Shown here piece by piece: positions 47,132 to 56,092 of a DNA stretch of 64,000 nucleotides. The notes under the pieces were generated by a model. That model did no database searches. It worked only from the letters and a program-made list of their open reading frames with translations, and was not told the origin of the DNA. Each line of letters starts with the position of its first letter. Position 1 is the first letter of the stretch. This DNA comes from Candidatus Pelagibacter sp. Its GTDB lineage: Bacteria > Pseudomonadota > Alphaproteobacteria > Pelagibacterales > Pelagibacteraceae. Location: assembly GCA_028101445.1 (NCBI GenBank), contig JAOHKR010000001.1, positions 1-64,000 of the forward strand, in the 5' to 3' direction. Both the position numbers and the translations under genes were made by a program.

Positions 47132-47863
47132 ATGAGTAACTTAAAGGCAATTAAAAGAGAGAGAACTTCTTCAGGCTCTAATAACAAATTAAGAGCAGAA
47201 GGACTTGTGCCAGCAATATTATATGGTGGTACAAATCCTAATCAAAATATTTCAGTGCAGAAAAAAGATTTAAAAAATATTATTAACTCTGATACTTTTT
47301 TATCAAAAGTTTTAGAATTGGATATAGATGGTAAAAAAGAAAGAGTAATACCTAGAGATGTTTCATTTCACGTTGTGTCAGAAGAGCCAGTTCACATTGA
47401 TTTTATGAGAATTGTATCTGGAAAAAAAATTATCTTAGAGATACCAGTAAAGTTTATTAACCACCCTGACTCGCCCGGCTTAAAAAGAGGCGGTGTGTTA
47501 AATATTGTGCGAAGAAAAGTAGAGTTAAAATGTCCTGGTGAGAGCATTCCAGACGATATAACAGTAGACCTAGCTGGCACTGAAATAGGAACAAGCATAA
47601 AAATTTCATCAGTTAAACTTCCAGATAATATTATTCCAACAATTGATCGTGACTTTGTTATCGCTACAGTTGCTGCGCCTACTGTAATGAAAGAACCAGA
47701 AAAACCTGCTGAAGAAACTGTAGCAGAAGGAGAAGAAGGTGCGGCACCAGCTGAGGGAGCAGAAGCAGCTGCAAAAGATGGTGAACCAGCTAAAAAAGAT
47801 GATAAAGCCAAAGATGGTGGTGAAAAAAAATCTGAAGATAAAAAACCCGCTGAAAAAAAATAA
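47132..47863 (+). CDS. rplY: Large ribosomal subunit protein bL25 (CTC form)
   Basis: The 243-residue protein has the L25 5S-rRNA-binding domain (about 1-90, with GLVPAILYGG and HVDFMRI-like HIDFMRI) and a CTC-type beta domain (about 90-190, with RRKVELKCPGESIPDDITVDLAGTEIG). A low-complexity tail of about 50 residues rich in Ala, Glu, Lys and Gly ends it. The tail DNA is visibly richer in G+C than its surroundings. pth follows after 5 bases. Confidence 0.96.
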   Translation: MSNLKAIKRERTSSGSNNKLRAEGLVPAILYGGTNPNQNISVQKKDLKNIINSDTFLSKVLELDIDGKKERVIPRDVSFHVVSEEPVHIDFMRIVSGKKIILEIPVKFINHPDSPGLKRGGVLNIVRRKVELKCPGESIPDDITVDLAGTEIGTSIKISSVKLPDNIIPTIDRDFVIATVAAPTVMKEPEKPAEETVAEGEEGAAPAEGAEAAAKDGEPAKKDDKAKDGGEKKSEDKKPAEKK

Positions 47864-47868
47864 TTAAT

Positions 47869-48441
47869 ATGCTTTTACTTGTCGGATTAGGAAATCCTGG
47901 ATCCAACTATACTAATACCAGACACAATATCGGTTTTAAAATAATTGATGCTATAAATGCTCATTTTAAACTTTCAAAACAAAAACCTAAATTTAAAGGT
48001 TTGCTCACCACTGGTAATATAGATGAAAAAAAAATTTACGCTATAAAACCGTTAACATTTATGAATAATTCTGGGACAGCAATAAAAGAATTAATAGACT
48101 ATTTTAAGATAGACGCTAAGGATGTTTTTGTTTTTCATGATGATTTAGATATAGACTTTGGAAAAATTAAAGCAAAATTTGGTGGAAGCAGTGCTGGTCA
48201 TAATGGAATTGAGTCTATAGATAAGTTTATTGGTAAAGATTACTCAAGAGTAAGGATTGGAATTGGTCACCCTAAACAAAAAAAGAAAGTTAACAATCAC
48301 GTTCTTGAAGATTTTAAAGAAGATGAGGAAGAAAAAATAAATGAAATTTCAGAAAATATAGTAAAACAATTACCTACACTTATTGGCAAAAAAATAGATT
48401 TATTTTCAAGTAAAGTTAATCAAGACCTAAATGGGATTTAA
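47869..48441 (+). CDS. pth: Peptidyl-tRNA hydrolase
   Basis: Pth (190 residues) frees tRNA from stalled peptidyl-tRNA. The N-terminal LLVGLGNPGSNYTNTRHNIGFKIIDAI carries the catalytic His (RHN). KPLTFMNNSG and VFHDDLDIDFGKIKAKFGGSSAGHNGIESI carry Asn and Asp of the active site. YSRVRIGIGHP completes the family pattern. It overlaps ychF by 11 bases. Confidence 0.97.
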   Translation: MLLLVGLGNPGSNYTNTRHNIGFKIIDAINAHFKLSKQKPKFKGLLTTGNIDEKKIYAIKPLTFMNNSGTAIKELIDYFKIDAKDVFVFHDDLDIDFGKIKAKFGGSSAGHNGIESIDKFIGKDYSRVRIGIGHPKQKKKVNNHVLEDFKEDEEEKINEISENIVKQLPTLIGKKIDLFSSKVNQDLNGI

Positions 48442-49501
48442 ATGTGGTATTGTAGGACTTCCTAATGTTGGAAAATCTACTTTATTCAATGCTTTAACGG
48501 CTTCTAAAAATGCAGAAGCAGCCAATTTTCCTTTTTGTACTATCGATCCTAATATAGGCATTGTTGATGTAATTGATGATAGGTTGGATCAACTCTCAAA
48601 ATTATCTAATTCAAGAAAGAGAATTTATACAAATATAACATTTGTTGACATTGCTGGTTTGGTAAAAGGAGCATCCAAAGGTGAAGGTCTTGGAAATAAA
48701 TTTTTATCCCACATAAGAGAGGTCGACGCAATTATTCATCTGGTTAGGTGCTTTGAATCAGATCAGATAACACACGTAAATTCAAAGATTAACCCAGTTG
48801 AAGATCTTGAGACTATTAAAACTGAAATTATACTTTCAGATATAGATGTAATTCAAAAAAAACTTGATAAAGGTAAGAAAAAATTGCTTGATGAAAAAGA
48901 GATTAAAATTCTTGAAGAAAAACTGAGTCAATTGAATGAGGGAAATGAGGTCACTTCTAATGATCAAGCAGAAATTAAATTCCTATCTAGCTTAGGATTG
49001 TTAAGTATCAAACCTAAAATAATTGTTTGTAATGTTGATGAAGAGAGCTTAGCAGAAGGAAACGTTTTTACAAAAAGCGTAAAAGAAACGCATCCCAACG
49101 AAAAAGTGGTTACAATTTGTGCAGATATTGAAGATCAAATTATGGGTTTAGATAATAATGAGAGAGAAACTTTTATGAAAGAAATAGGATTGAGTAAAAC
49201 TGGTCTCAATCAATTAATAAAAGAAGGTTATGAACTTTTAAATCTAGATACATTTTTTACGTCAGGACCTGAAGAAAGTAGAGCTTGGACAGTGAAAAAA
49301 AATACTTTGGCACCAAAAGCTGCAAGTGTCATTCATACAGATTTTGAAAAAAATTTTATTAGAGCTGAAACTGTAACATGTGAAGATTTTATTAAATATG
49401 GATCGGCTGAAAAATGTAAAGAGAATGGAAAATTAAGAATTGAAGGAAAAGATTATATTGTCAAAGATGGGGATGTCTTATACTTCCGTGTCAACCCTTG
49501 A
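48431..49501 (+). CDS. ychF: Redox-regulated ATPase YchF (OLA1 family)
   Basis: YchF (356 residues) is an Obg-type NTPase that prefers ATP and binds ribosomes. The G1 motif GLPNVGKSTLFNAL is near residues 8-21. FVDIAGLVKGASKGEGLGNKFL is the G3 region, and IIVCNVDE replaces the GTP-specific NKxD, as expected for the ATPase. The C-terminal TGS domain includes RAETVTCEDFIKYGS. The tail overlaps cytochrome c1 by 24 bases on the opposite strand, the longest such overlap in the window. Confidence 0.97.
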   Translation: MGFKCGIVGLPNVGKSTLFNALTASKNAEAANFPFCTIDPNIGIVDVIDDRLDQLSKLSNSRKRIYTNITFVDIAGLVKGASKGEGLGNKFLSHIREVDAIIHLVRCFESDQITHVNSKINPVEDLETIKTEIILSDIDVIQKKLDKGKKKLLDEKEIKILEEKLSQLNEGNEVTSNDQAEIKFLSSLGLLSIKPKIIVCNVDEESLAEGNVFTKSVKETHPNEKVVTICADIEDQIMGLDNNERETFMKEIGLSKTGLNQLIKEGYELLNLDTFFTSGPEESRAWTVKKNTLAPKAASVIHTDFEKNFIRAETVTCEDFIKYGSAEKCKENGKLRIEGKDYIVKDGDVLYFRVNP

Positions 49502-50266
49502 CCATATCTTTTTCATGCTTAAATAAACTAAAGTTGTCAGAAGAATTAAGTAAATTATTACTTTAACCCCAGTCCTGTGTCTTTCTTCTAATTCTGGTTC
49601 AGCAGCCCAAGTTAAAAATGTTGTCACATCTTTGGCCATTTGATCAACGGAGGCTTGAGTGCCATCAGAGTATTCTACGATATCATCACTTAAAGGAGAT
49701 GCCATTTTAATATTATTACCAATCATATATTTATTATAATAAACACCTTCGTCCAATGTTACGCCCTCTGGTGGATCTTCATAACCTACTAAAACTGAAT
49801 AAATATAATTTGACCCTCCCGGTCTTGCCTTAACTAAAACCGACATATCAGGTGGGTAAGCACCACCGTTAGCAGCTACAGAAGCTTTCACGTTTGGGTA
49901 AGGATCTTTAAATTTATCTGAAGGTCTTCCCGGTCTCGTAAACATTTCACCTTGATCATCTGGTCCGTCAGTAATTTCTACACTTGCTGCAATAGCTTTT
50001 ACCTCTTGTTCTGAAAACTCTGGACCACCCAGTTCGCCAAGATTTCTATAACTTAAATATTGCATCGAGTGGCAAGAGGAACAGACTTCTTTATAAACTT
50101 GAAATCCTCTTTGTAGTGAAGCTCTATCAAATTTACCAGTTATGCCTTTAAAACTCCAATCAACCTTTATAGGTTCAGCTTCTTCACCTGCGCTATATAA
50201 TTTAGCTGTAGAAGCTAATAATAAATAAGAAATAAATAAAAGAGCTTTTAAATTAAATCTTTTCAT
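49478..50266 (-). CDS. petC: Cytochrome c1 of the bc1 complex
   Basis: Cytochrome c1 passes electrons from the Rieske centre to soluble or membrane cytochrome c. I start at ATG 50266 (262 residues), giving a typical signal peptide ([23 protein letters not shown]). A longer start at 50299 would overlap petB more. The heme site is CSSCH in [20 protein letters not shown], and the sixth ligand is the Met in [22 protein letters not shown] and a C-terminal anchor helix ([23 protein letters not shown]) are present. It is last in petABC. Confidence 0.96.
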   Translation of the reverse strand: MKRFNLKALLFISYLLLASTAKLYSAGEEAEPIKVDWSFKGITGKFDRASLQRGFQVYKEVCSSCHSMQYLSYRNLGELGGPEFSEQEVKAIAASVEITDGPDDQGEMFTRPGRPSDKFKDPYPNVKASVAANGGAYPPDMSVLVKARPGGSNYIYSVLVGYEDPPEGVTLDEGVYYNKYMIGNNIKMASPLSDDIVEYSDGTQASVDQMAKDVTTFLTWAAEPELEERHRTGVKVIIYLILLTTLVYLSMKKIWSRVDTEV

Positions 50267-51512
50267 TACCCTTCCTAGCGAGTGCTGGATCTGCGCCACC
50301 AGTAAGTACTGGTTCTGAAATACTCATAGGAATTGGATCTGTTTTTTCTAGCAAACCTACAACTGGTAATACGACAATAAAATGTAAGAAATAATAAATA
50401 GTTCCCACTCTAGCTAGTACTAAATAAATTCCTTCAGCTGGCATCGCACCCATGTAACCAAGCATTAAAACGTCTAATACAAAAATCCAATAGAATTGTC
50501 GATATATTGGTCTAAACACTGCTGACCTAACTTTTGAAGTATCCAACCAAGGTAGAACAAATAATATAAAAATTGCTCCGAACATTAAAATTACTCCACC
50601 TAATTTATCCGGCACTGATCTAAGAATTGCATAAAAAGGTAATAGGTACCACTCCGGTACGATATGAGCTGGAGTTACTAATGGGTTTGCAGGAATATAA
50701 TTATCAGAGTGACCTAAGACATTTGGAGAAAAGAAAACAAAACCTGCAAAAATAATCATGAACATTAATAATGCAAATGCATCCTTAATTGTAATGTACG
50801 GATGAAATGGAACGGTATCTTTGGAAGGTTTTTTAATATCAATTCCAACAGGATTATTATTACCCGGAACATGCAGAGCCCAAATATGTAAAACAACTAA
50901 TCCTAAAATTAAAAACGGTATTAAATAATGTAAGCTAAAAAACCTATTAAGAGTAGGATTGTCAACTGAGTATGCTCCCCATAACCAAGTTGTAATGCTG
51001 TCACCAACTAATGGAATGGCGCTAAATAAGTTTGTTATAACTGTTGCACCCCAAAAACTCATTTGTCCCCAAGGTAAAACATATCCCATGAAAGCTGCAG
51101 CCATCATTAAAAGATAAATTAAAAGACCTATAATCCATATTACTTCTCGTGGAGATTTATATGATCCATAAAACAAAGATCTAAAAATGTGAATATAAAC
51201 TGCAAGGAAGAACATTGATGCTCCATTGCTATGAATATAACGAATTAACCAACCATAATTCACATCTCTCATTATGTGTTCAACGCTAGCAAAAGCCAAG
51301 TCAGCGTGAGCAACGTAATGCATAGCTAAAACTATTCCTGTAATTATTTGAGTTAATAAACAGAAAGTAAGTATACCCCCGAATGTCCACCAATAATTTA
51401 GGTTTTTTGGCGTTGGGTAATCTGTAAGATGAGCGCCTAAGGTTAGAAGTGGAAGACGATCATTAAACCATTTTCCTACTTTAGACTTTGGCGTGTATTC
51501 GTGATCACTCAT
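50253..51512 (-). CDS. petB: Cytochrome b of the bc1 complex
   Basis: Cytochrome b (419 residues, eight transmembrane helices) holds the two b hemes and the Qo and Qi quinone sites. Signatures are [85 protein letters not shown] and the Qo-site PEWY in [15 protein letters not shown] single long polypeptide, not split b6/subunit IV, is the proteobacterial form. It sits 5 bases after petA and overlaps petC by 14 bases. Confidence 0.98.
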   Translation of the reverse strand: MSDHEYTPKSKVGKWFNDRLPLLTLGAHLTDYPTPKNLNYWWTFGGILTFCLLTQIITGIVLAMHYVAHADLAFASVEHIMRDVNYGWLIRYIHSNGASMFFLAVYIHIFRSLFYGSYKSPREVIWIIGLLIYLLMMAAAFMGYVLPWGQMSFWGATVITNLFSAIPLVGDSITTWLWGAYSVDNPTLNRFFSLHYLIPFLILGLVVLHIWALHVPGNNNPVGIDIKKPSKDTVPFHPYITIKDAFALLMFMIIFAGFVFFSPNVLGHSDNYIPANPLVTPAHIVPEWYLLPFYAILRSVPDKLGGVILMFGAIFILFVLPWLDTSKVRSAVFRPIYRQFYWIFVLDVLMLGYMGAMPAEGIYLVLARVGTIYYFLHFIVVLPVVGLLEKTDPIPMSISEPVLTGGADPALARKGNEKI

Positions 51513-51517
51513 TAATC

Positions 51518-52039
51518 TTATCCTATCTTAATCGTGTTGTTATCTACAAATTCATACTTTGGAATTTCCATATTTGTTGGTGCAGGTCCTTTTCTAATTC
51601 TTCCTGACACATCGTAATGTGATCCATGGCAAGGACAAAACCAACCATTAAAATCACCTTTGTCTTTTAATGGCACGCAACCTAAATGAGTACAAACTCC
51701 CAACATAACTAGCCACTCGTCTTTCCCCTCTTTCACTCTTTCTTCATCTTTTTGTGGATCTGGTAAATCAGTCATACTAACTGCTCTTGCTTCTGCAATT
51801 TCATCTGACGTTCTTCTTTTTAAAAATATTGGCTTTCCTCTCCATAAAACTGTTATTGAGTTTCCAGGTTCCACTTGGCTTATATCAACTTCTGTAGTTG
51901 CTAAAGCTTGTTGAGCTTTATCAGGATTCATCTGATGCACCAAGGGCCAAACAACCGCTCCAAGCCCTACTGCTCCTATAGTGTAGCTAGCGGTAAATAA
52001 AAAATCTCTTCGATTGACTTTTTTTTCTTCTTTGATCAT
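51518..52039 (-). CDS. petA: Rieske iron-sulfur subunit of the bc1 complex
   Basis: This 173-residue protein has a twin-arginine-type N-terminus ([25 protein letters not shown]) that serves as membrane anchor. The [2Fe-2S] ligands are Cys116 and His118 in CTHLGC and Cys135 and His138 in CPCHGSHYD. Cys121 and Cys137 form the stabilising disulfide. It is the first gene of petABC. The 88-base spacer to divergent trmL must contain its promoter; it holds an A/T-only 9-bp inverted repeat at 52065-52089 of doubtful meaning. Confidence 0.97.
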   Translation of the reverse strand: MIKEEKKVNRRDFLFTASYTIGAVGLGAVVWPLVHQMNPDKAQQALATTEVDISQVEPGNSITVLWRGKPIFLKRRTSDEIAEARAVSMTDLPDPQKDEERVKEGKDEWLVMLGVCTHLGCVPLKDKGDFNGWFCPCHGSHYDVSGRIRKGPAPTNMEIPKYEFVDNNTIKIG

Positions 52040-52127
52040 TAATGATTGTGTTTATAATATAATTATTAAATAAAACTATATTATTTAATTTTCTTGGGTC
52101 AGAATGACACATAAATAGGCAATATTA

Positions 52128-52580
52128 ATGCACATAGCACTTTATAAGCCAGATATACCTCAAAATACAGCGGCTATTATAAGATTAGGCGCTTGTTTAA
52201 ATTTGAAGGTTCACATCATTGAACCTTGTGGTTTCAACCTAAATGACTCGAGATTTAAAAGAGTAGTGATGGATTATATGGGAAATTGTAAAATTTTTAG
52301 ATACGAAGGTTATGAAGATTTTTTAAAAAAAAATAAACAAAAAAGAATTGTTTTAATGACGACTAAAGCTACTAGACTTTATCATAAATTCAAATTTGAA
52401 AAGAATGATGTTTTATTATTCGGTCGAGAAAGTGCTGGAGTACCTGAAGATTTACATAAATCAATAAAAGATAAAGTTAAAATACCAATGAATAAAAAAA
52501 CAAGGTCTCTTAATGTGGCCATGAGTGTAGCTATAATTTCAACTGAAGCATTGAGACAAAATAATTTATTAAAATTATGA
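52128..52580 (+). CDS. trmL: tRNA (cytidine(34)-2'-O)-methyltransferase
   Basis: TrmL (150 residues) is a minimal SPOUT methyltransferase that modifies the wobble base of tRNA-Leu isoacceptors. The N-terminal ALYKPDIPQNTAAIIRLGACLNLKVHIIEPCGF and the knot motifs LLFGRESAGVPEDLH and VKIPMNKKTRSLNVAMSVAI identify the family. Length matches E. coli YibK. It overlaps hemF by 4 bases and diverges from petA. Confidence 0.95.
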   Translation: MHIALYKPDIPQNTAAIIRLGACLNLKVHIIEPCGFNLNDSRFKRVVMDYMGNCKIFRYEGYEDFLKKNKQKRIVLMTTKATRLYHKFKFEKNDVLLFGRESAGVPEDLHKSIKDKVKIPMNKKTRSLNVAMSVAIISTEALRQNNLLKL

Positions 52581-53401
52581 TTAATGCAAATTTTAGAAAA
52601 AAAATGGCTGATAATTGGTTTTCATATTTGCAAGACCAAATCTGTAAAGAATTTGAATTTTTAGAAAATAATAAATTTAAATTTTCTAGAAGAGATTGGA
52701 AAAAAGCAAGAGCAAAAGAAGGAGGCGGGACATCCTATTTATTATCAGGAGGAAAAATTTTTGATAAGGTTGGTGTTAATAAATCTACAGTTACTGGAAT
52801 ATTTCCAAAAAAATTTAGGTCAAATATTTTAGGAGCAAAAAAAAATGGGAAATATTGGGCGTCAGGTATTTCCGTTGTGGCTCATATGAAAAATCCTAAA
52901 ATTCCTGCACTTCATTTTAACACACGATTTATAATTACCTCAAAAGAGTGGTTTGGGGGAGGCATGGATGCAACTCCTAGTTATTCTGATAATAAAGAAA
53001 AAAAATTAATTCATGATGGATTAAAAAAAGTTTGTCTACAAAATAAAAAAAATTATAAAAAATATCAAAAATGGTGCGATGAATATTTTTATCTTCCTCA
53101 TAGAAAAGAGCCAAGAGGAATTGGAGGAATATTTTTTGATTATGAGCAAAAAGATTGGATTAAAAATTTTCAGTTTGTAAGAGAATTGGGATTAACTTTC
53201 TTAGATATTTCTAATAAAGTCATTAATAGAAAAAAGAAATTAGCGTGGACAAAAAAAGATAAACATAATCAATTAATAAAACGAGGGAGATATGTTGAGT
53301 TCAATCTTTTATATGATAGAGGTACGAAATTTGGGCTAAATTCTGGTGGTAATATTGACTCAATTTTAATGTCTCTCCCACCTCAAGCTGAATGGAAATA
53401 A
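52577..53401 (+). CDS. hemF: Oxygen-dependent coproporphyrinogen III oxidase
   Basis: HemF (274 residues) decarboxylates coproporphyrinogen III to protoporphyrinogen IX using O2, consistent with an aerobic lifestyle. Signatures are RDWKKARAKEGGGTSYLLSGG-like N-terminal residues, FNTRFIITSKEWFGGGMDATPSY, YLPHRKEPRGIGGIFFDY and the C-terminal RYVEFNLLYDRGTKFGLNSGGN with SLPPQAEW. It overlaps trmL by 4 bases and lies just before greA. It supplies heme for complexes such as the adjacent bc1. Confidence 0.97.
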   Translation: MINANFRKKMADNWFSYLQDQICKEFEFLENNKFKFSRRDWKKARAKEGGGTSYLLSGGKIFDKVGVNKSTVTGIFPKKFRSNILGAKKNGKYWASGISVVAHMKNPKIPALHFNTRFIITSKEWFGGGMDATPSYSDNKEKKLIHDGLKKVCLQNKKNYKKYQKWCDEYFYLPHRKEPRGIGGIFFDYEQKDWIKNFQFVRELGLTFLDISNKVINRKKKLAWTKKDKHNQLIKRGRYVEFNLLYDRGTKFGLNSGGNIDSILMSLPPQAEWK

Positions 53402-53403
53402 AT

Positions 53404-53880
53404 ATGGATAAAGAGCCGATAACAGTTAATGGACTTCAAGATTTAAAATCTGAGTTGGAGGATTTAAAAAATGTTCAGAGACCTAAAATTGTGGAAGCCA
53501 TAGCTGAAGCAAGATCACATGGTGACTTAAAAGAAAACGCTGAATATCATGCGGCTAAAGAACAGCAAGGTTTAATTGAGGGTAGAGTGGTTGCAATCAA
53601 TGATATAATTGCGAGGGCAAATGTAATTGATGTTACAAAAATTGAAAATGATGGAAAAGTAATTTTTGGTTCTACAGTTGAAGTTCAAGATTTAGAAACT
53701 AACAAGAAGATTTCTTACAGACTTGTTGGTCAAGATGAAGCCGATATTAAAAAAAATCTGGTATTCTTTAGAAGTCCAATTGGAAAAGCATTTATTGGAA
53801 AAAACAAAGGAGAAATGGTGACTGTTAATACACCTTCGGGCGAAAGAAGCTTTGAAATTCTTGATGTTAAGTATATTTAA
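53404..53880 (+). CDS. greA: Transcription elongation factor GreA
   Basis: GreA (158 residues from the ATG at 53404) rescues backtracked RNA polymerase by stimulating transcript cleavage. An alternative ATG at 53392 would overlap hemF by 10 bases. The N-terminal coiled coil has ELEDLKNVQRPKIVEAIAEARSHGDLKENAEYHAAKEQQG, with the acidic tip DLKENAEY. The FKBP-like C-terminal domain has FGSTVEVQD, RLVGQDEAD and SPIGKAFIGKNKGEMVTV. It ends 2 bases from the convergent cca gene. Confidence 0.97.
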   Translation: MDKEPITVNGLQDLKSELEDLKNVQRPKIVEAIAEARSHGDLKENAEYHAAKEQQGLIEGRVVAINDIIARANVIDVTKIENDGKVIFGSTVEVQDLETNKKISYRLVGQDEADIKKNLVFFRSPIGKAFIGKNKGEMVTVNTPSGERSFEILDVKYI

Positions 53881-53882
53881 TT

Positions 53883-55139
53883 TTAATTTGATTTAATTAT
53901 TTCTTTAACTCTATCCTTTGAAATCTTAAAGCCATTTATAATCCACTCATCTTCAATTATTTTTAAAACTTTACCTAATTCAGATCCCTCTCTCATACCA
54001 TTTTGTATCAGATACTTACCATTGATTGGAAAAAAATGATTTTTAGATGAAAGTATTTTTTTTGTTATCTCAAAGAAATCTTTAACCTTGTATTTAGAAT
54101 TATTTACAAAATTTAATATGTTTAAATTAAGAAGATGGTTTTTATTTCTTAAATAGATATTTTTTTCTAAATCTTTAGCAAAATAATCGTCACTTTCTTT
54201 AAGTAATTTCAAATCTTTAGCAAAAAAATTTAGACTATCTTTGGTTTCATTTGAAATACTGTACTTGTGTGCAAAATATTCGTGATTGTTTTTTTCGTCA
54301 ATCAATAAAACTGCTAATAAAATATCTCTACTTATTTGTGATCGATCGCAAATTATTTTTAAACGTTTCAATCTATTAAGATTATCAAATTCTGGAAAAA
54401 TAAGAGAAAATATTTCTTTTAAATATTCATTCTCATTTAAATTAATAAAATTTTTTAAATCTAAAATTTTAAATAATTCTACTAAAATTCTTTCTTTTGA
54501 AATTTTTTTAATACCATTTAAATTCAGCTTTATTGCCTGACTAGAAGTTGACTCCACTTTACTATTGTACATAATTTTAAATCTTATAAATCTTATTATT
54601 CGAAGATAATCTTCTGCTATTCTTTTTTGTGGGTCACCGATAAACTTTACATTATTATTTTTTAAATCAATTGTTCCCATTTGTGGGTCAAAAATATTTC
54701 CATTAATATCTAAATAAATTGCATTAATTGTGAAATCTCTTCTTTCAGAATCTAATTTCCAATTATTTATGTATTCTACTTCAGCATGTCTGCCATCCGT
54801 TTGAACATCTTTTCTTAAAGTAGTTATTTCGAGTTTGAGTTGATCTAGAACTAAAGTAACTGTTCCGTGTTTAATTCCAGTATCAATTATCTTAAAATCA
54901 GTGTTCTTAAATTTTTCTTTAATTTCCTCAGTACTTAATATTGTTGCAATATCGATATCATCAATAATATCGTTTGTAAGGTGCTTCCTAACACAGCCCC
55001 CAACAAATCTAGCAACTACAGTGTCTTTGGTAAAACCTTCTTGTAGGATTTTAAATACAAATTTTATTTTCTTATCTTTATAAAAGGGAAACAAGTTTCT
55101 TCTAATCGTTTTTATAAAGTTGAAACTTAAATCAAACAT
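53883..55139 (-). CDS. cca: CCA tRNA nucleotidyltransferase / poly(A) polymerase family
   Basis: This 418-residue class II nucleotidyltransferase completes or repairs tRNA 3'-CCA ends. The catalytic core VARFVGGCVRKHLTNDIIDDIDIATIL has the DxD metal site. IKHGTVTLVLDQLKLEITTLRKDVQTDGRHAEVEY with later RRDFTINAIYLD and RIAEDYLRIIRFIRFKIMY are family motifs. I choose the ATG at 55139, because starts at 55157 would lie inside tRNA-Gln. The encoded CCA of that tRNA ends just 6 bases before the ATG, and no ribosome site fits in between. Confidence 0.93.
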   Translation of the reverse strand: MFDLSFNFIKTIRRNLFPFYKDKKIKFVFKILQEGFTKDTVVARFVGGCVRKHLTNDIIDDIDIATILSTEEIKEKFKNTDFKIIDTGIKHGTVTLVLDQLKLEITTLRKDVQTDGRHAEVEYINNWKLDSERRDFTINAIYLDINGNIFDPQMGTIDLKNNNVKFIGDPQKRIAEDYLRIIRFIRFKIMYNSKVESTSSQAIKLNLNGIKKISKERILVELFKILDLKNFINLNENEYLKEIFSLIFPEFDNLNRLKRLKIICDRSQISRDILLAVLLIDEKNNHEYFAHKYSISNETKDSLNFFAKDLKLLKESDDYFAKDLEKNIYLRNKNHLLNLNILNFVNNSKYKVKDFFEITKKILSSKNHFFPINGKYLIQNGMREGSELGKVLKIIEDEWIINGFKISKDRVKEIIKSN

Positions 55140-55145
55140 AATTGT

Positions 55146-55219
55146 TGGCTGGGGCACTAGGATTCGAACCTAGGATGGCGGTATCAAAAACCGCTGCCTT
55201 ACCGCTTGGCTATGCCCCA
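55146..55219 (-). tRNA. tRNA-Gln (TTG anticodon)
   Basis: A 74-nt cloverleaf on the minus strand has acceptor TGGGGCA/TGCCCCA, D-arm AGCCAAGCGGTAAGGC, anticodon stem-loop around TTTTGAT with anticodon TTG, and T-arm CCTAG GTTCGAA-type with closing stem. Discriminator G and an encoded CCA end the gene. The U1-A72 acceptor start (T first) is typical of tRNA-Gln. cca starts 6 bases downstream. Confidence 0.95.
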
Positions 55220-55255
55220 ACGTTAAAAGATCTGATATATCATAAATTAATAAAA

Positions 55256-56089
55256 TTAAATAGTTTTTGCTACTGAAAACCAAAATTTCGGGTGCTTGGT
55301 CTTTATTTTATTAAGTGCTTTTTTAGCGTTGCTTTCATTGTTAAATAAACCATAACAAACTGAGCCTGAACCAGACATTCTAGAAAAATAGCATCCTTTT
55401 TCTGTGTTAATATCTTTTAATAATATTTTTATTGATGGATATTCCTCTTCGACAATAGATTGTAGTTCATTATTTTGCTTTAAAATATAATTTATAAAAC
55501 CTTTTTTATTGTTCATTTTTTGAAAATTAAATTTTTTTTTTTTTGAATATTTTTTTACTTTTGAATAAATTTTTTTTGTAGAGCAAATTATATTTGGCCG
55601 TGACAATAGAAAAAATAATTTCTGCTTTTTAATGGTCTTGATAGTTCTAAGATTTTGTAAAAATCCTTGTTTGTTAAAAAAAAGCCTTAAATCTGATCCT
55701 ATCAACTTTTCAACTTTTTCAAGTATATTTTTTGAAACTTTGCCTTTTAATAGAAATTTTAAAACAGAAGCTGCATTACTAGTACCGCCTCCTAAACCAC
55801 TAAAAACTGGTATATTTTTAATTACTTTCACAGAATAATAACCTGAAATTAACTCAAGTTTTCTAAGTAATTTCAGAAGATTTATAATGGAATTATTGGA
55901 TTTTTTTATATATTTAACAAACGGACCAAAAAAAACTACTTTATCTTTTTTTTTATCAATTTTACGAATTTTAATTTTATCAAATAAATTTATCAAACAA
56001 TAATAGGATTGAATATCATGTAGTCCATTTTTTAACTTGCTGTTAATATTTAAAGATAAATTTATTTTTGAAAAAGATTTTAAGACCAT
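55256..56089 (-). CDS. ispE: 4-diphosphocytidyl-2-C-methyl-D-erythritol kinase
   Basis: IspE (277 residues) is the GHMP kinase of the MEP isoprenoid pathway. SFSKINLSLNINSKLKNGLHDIQSYYCLINLFDKI matches the N-terminus, where the usual K(I/V)NL(F/Y)L and G.H.(L/I).S motifs occur. The GHMP ATP loop is PVFSGLGGGTSNAASVLKFL, and MSGSGSVCYGLF is the C-terminal motif. The sequence is Lys-rich and divergent elsewhere. It lies 3 bases after the TPR protein gene. Confidence 0.93.
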   Translation of the reverse strand: MVLKSFSKINLSLNINSKLKNGLHDIQSYYCLINLFDKIKIRKIDKKKDKVVFFGPFVKYIKKSNNSIINLLKLLRKLELISGYYSVKVIKNIPVFSGLGGGTSNAASVLKFLLKGKVSKNILEKVEKLIGSDLRLFFNKQGFLQNLRTIKTIKKQKLFFLLSRPNIICSTKKIYSKVKKYSKKKKFNFQKMNNKKGFINYILKQNNELQSIVEEEYPSIKILLKDINTEKGCYFSRMSGSGSVCYGLFNNESNAKKALNKIKTKHPKFWFSVAKTI

Positions 56090-56092
56090 AAT

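Noticed and set aside
47392..47811. Open reading frame of 139 codons on the minus strand inside rplY
   Set aside because: It lies antisense to the bL25 gene and mirrors its Ala/Gly-rich low-complexity tail; no independent evidence of coding.
52065..52089. Inverted repeat ATTAAATAA / TTATTTAAT in the petA-trmL spacer
   Set aside because: The arms are only A and T, 9 bases long, in a spacer that is nearly all A/T. No stable hairpin or operator can be argued.
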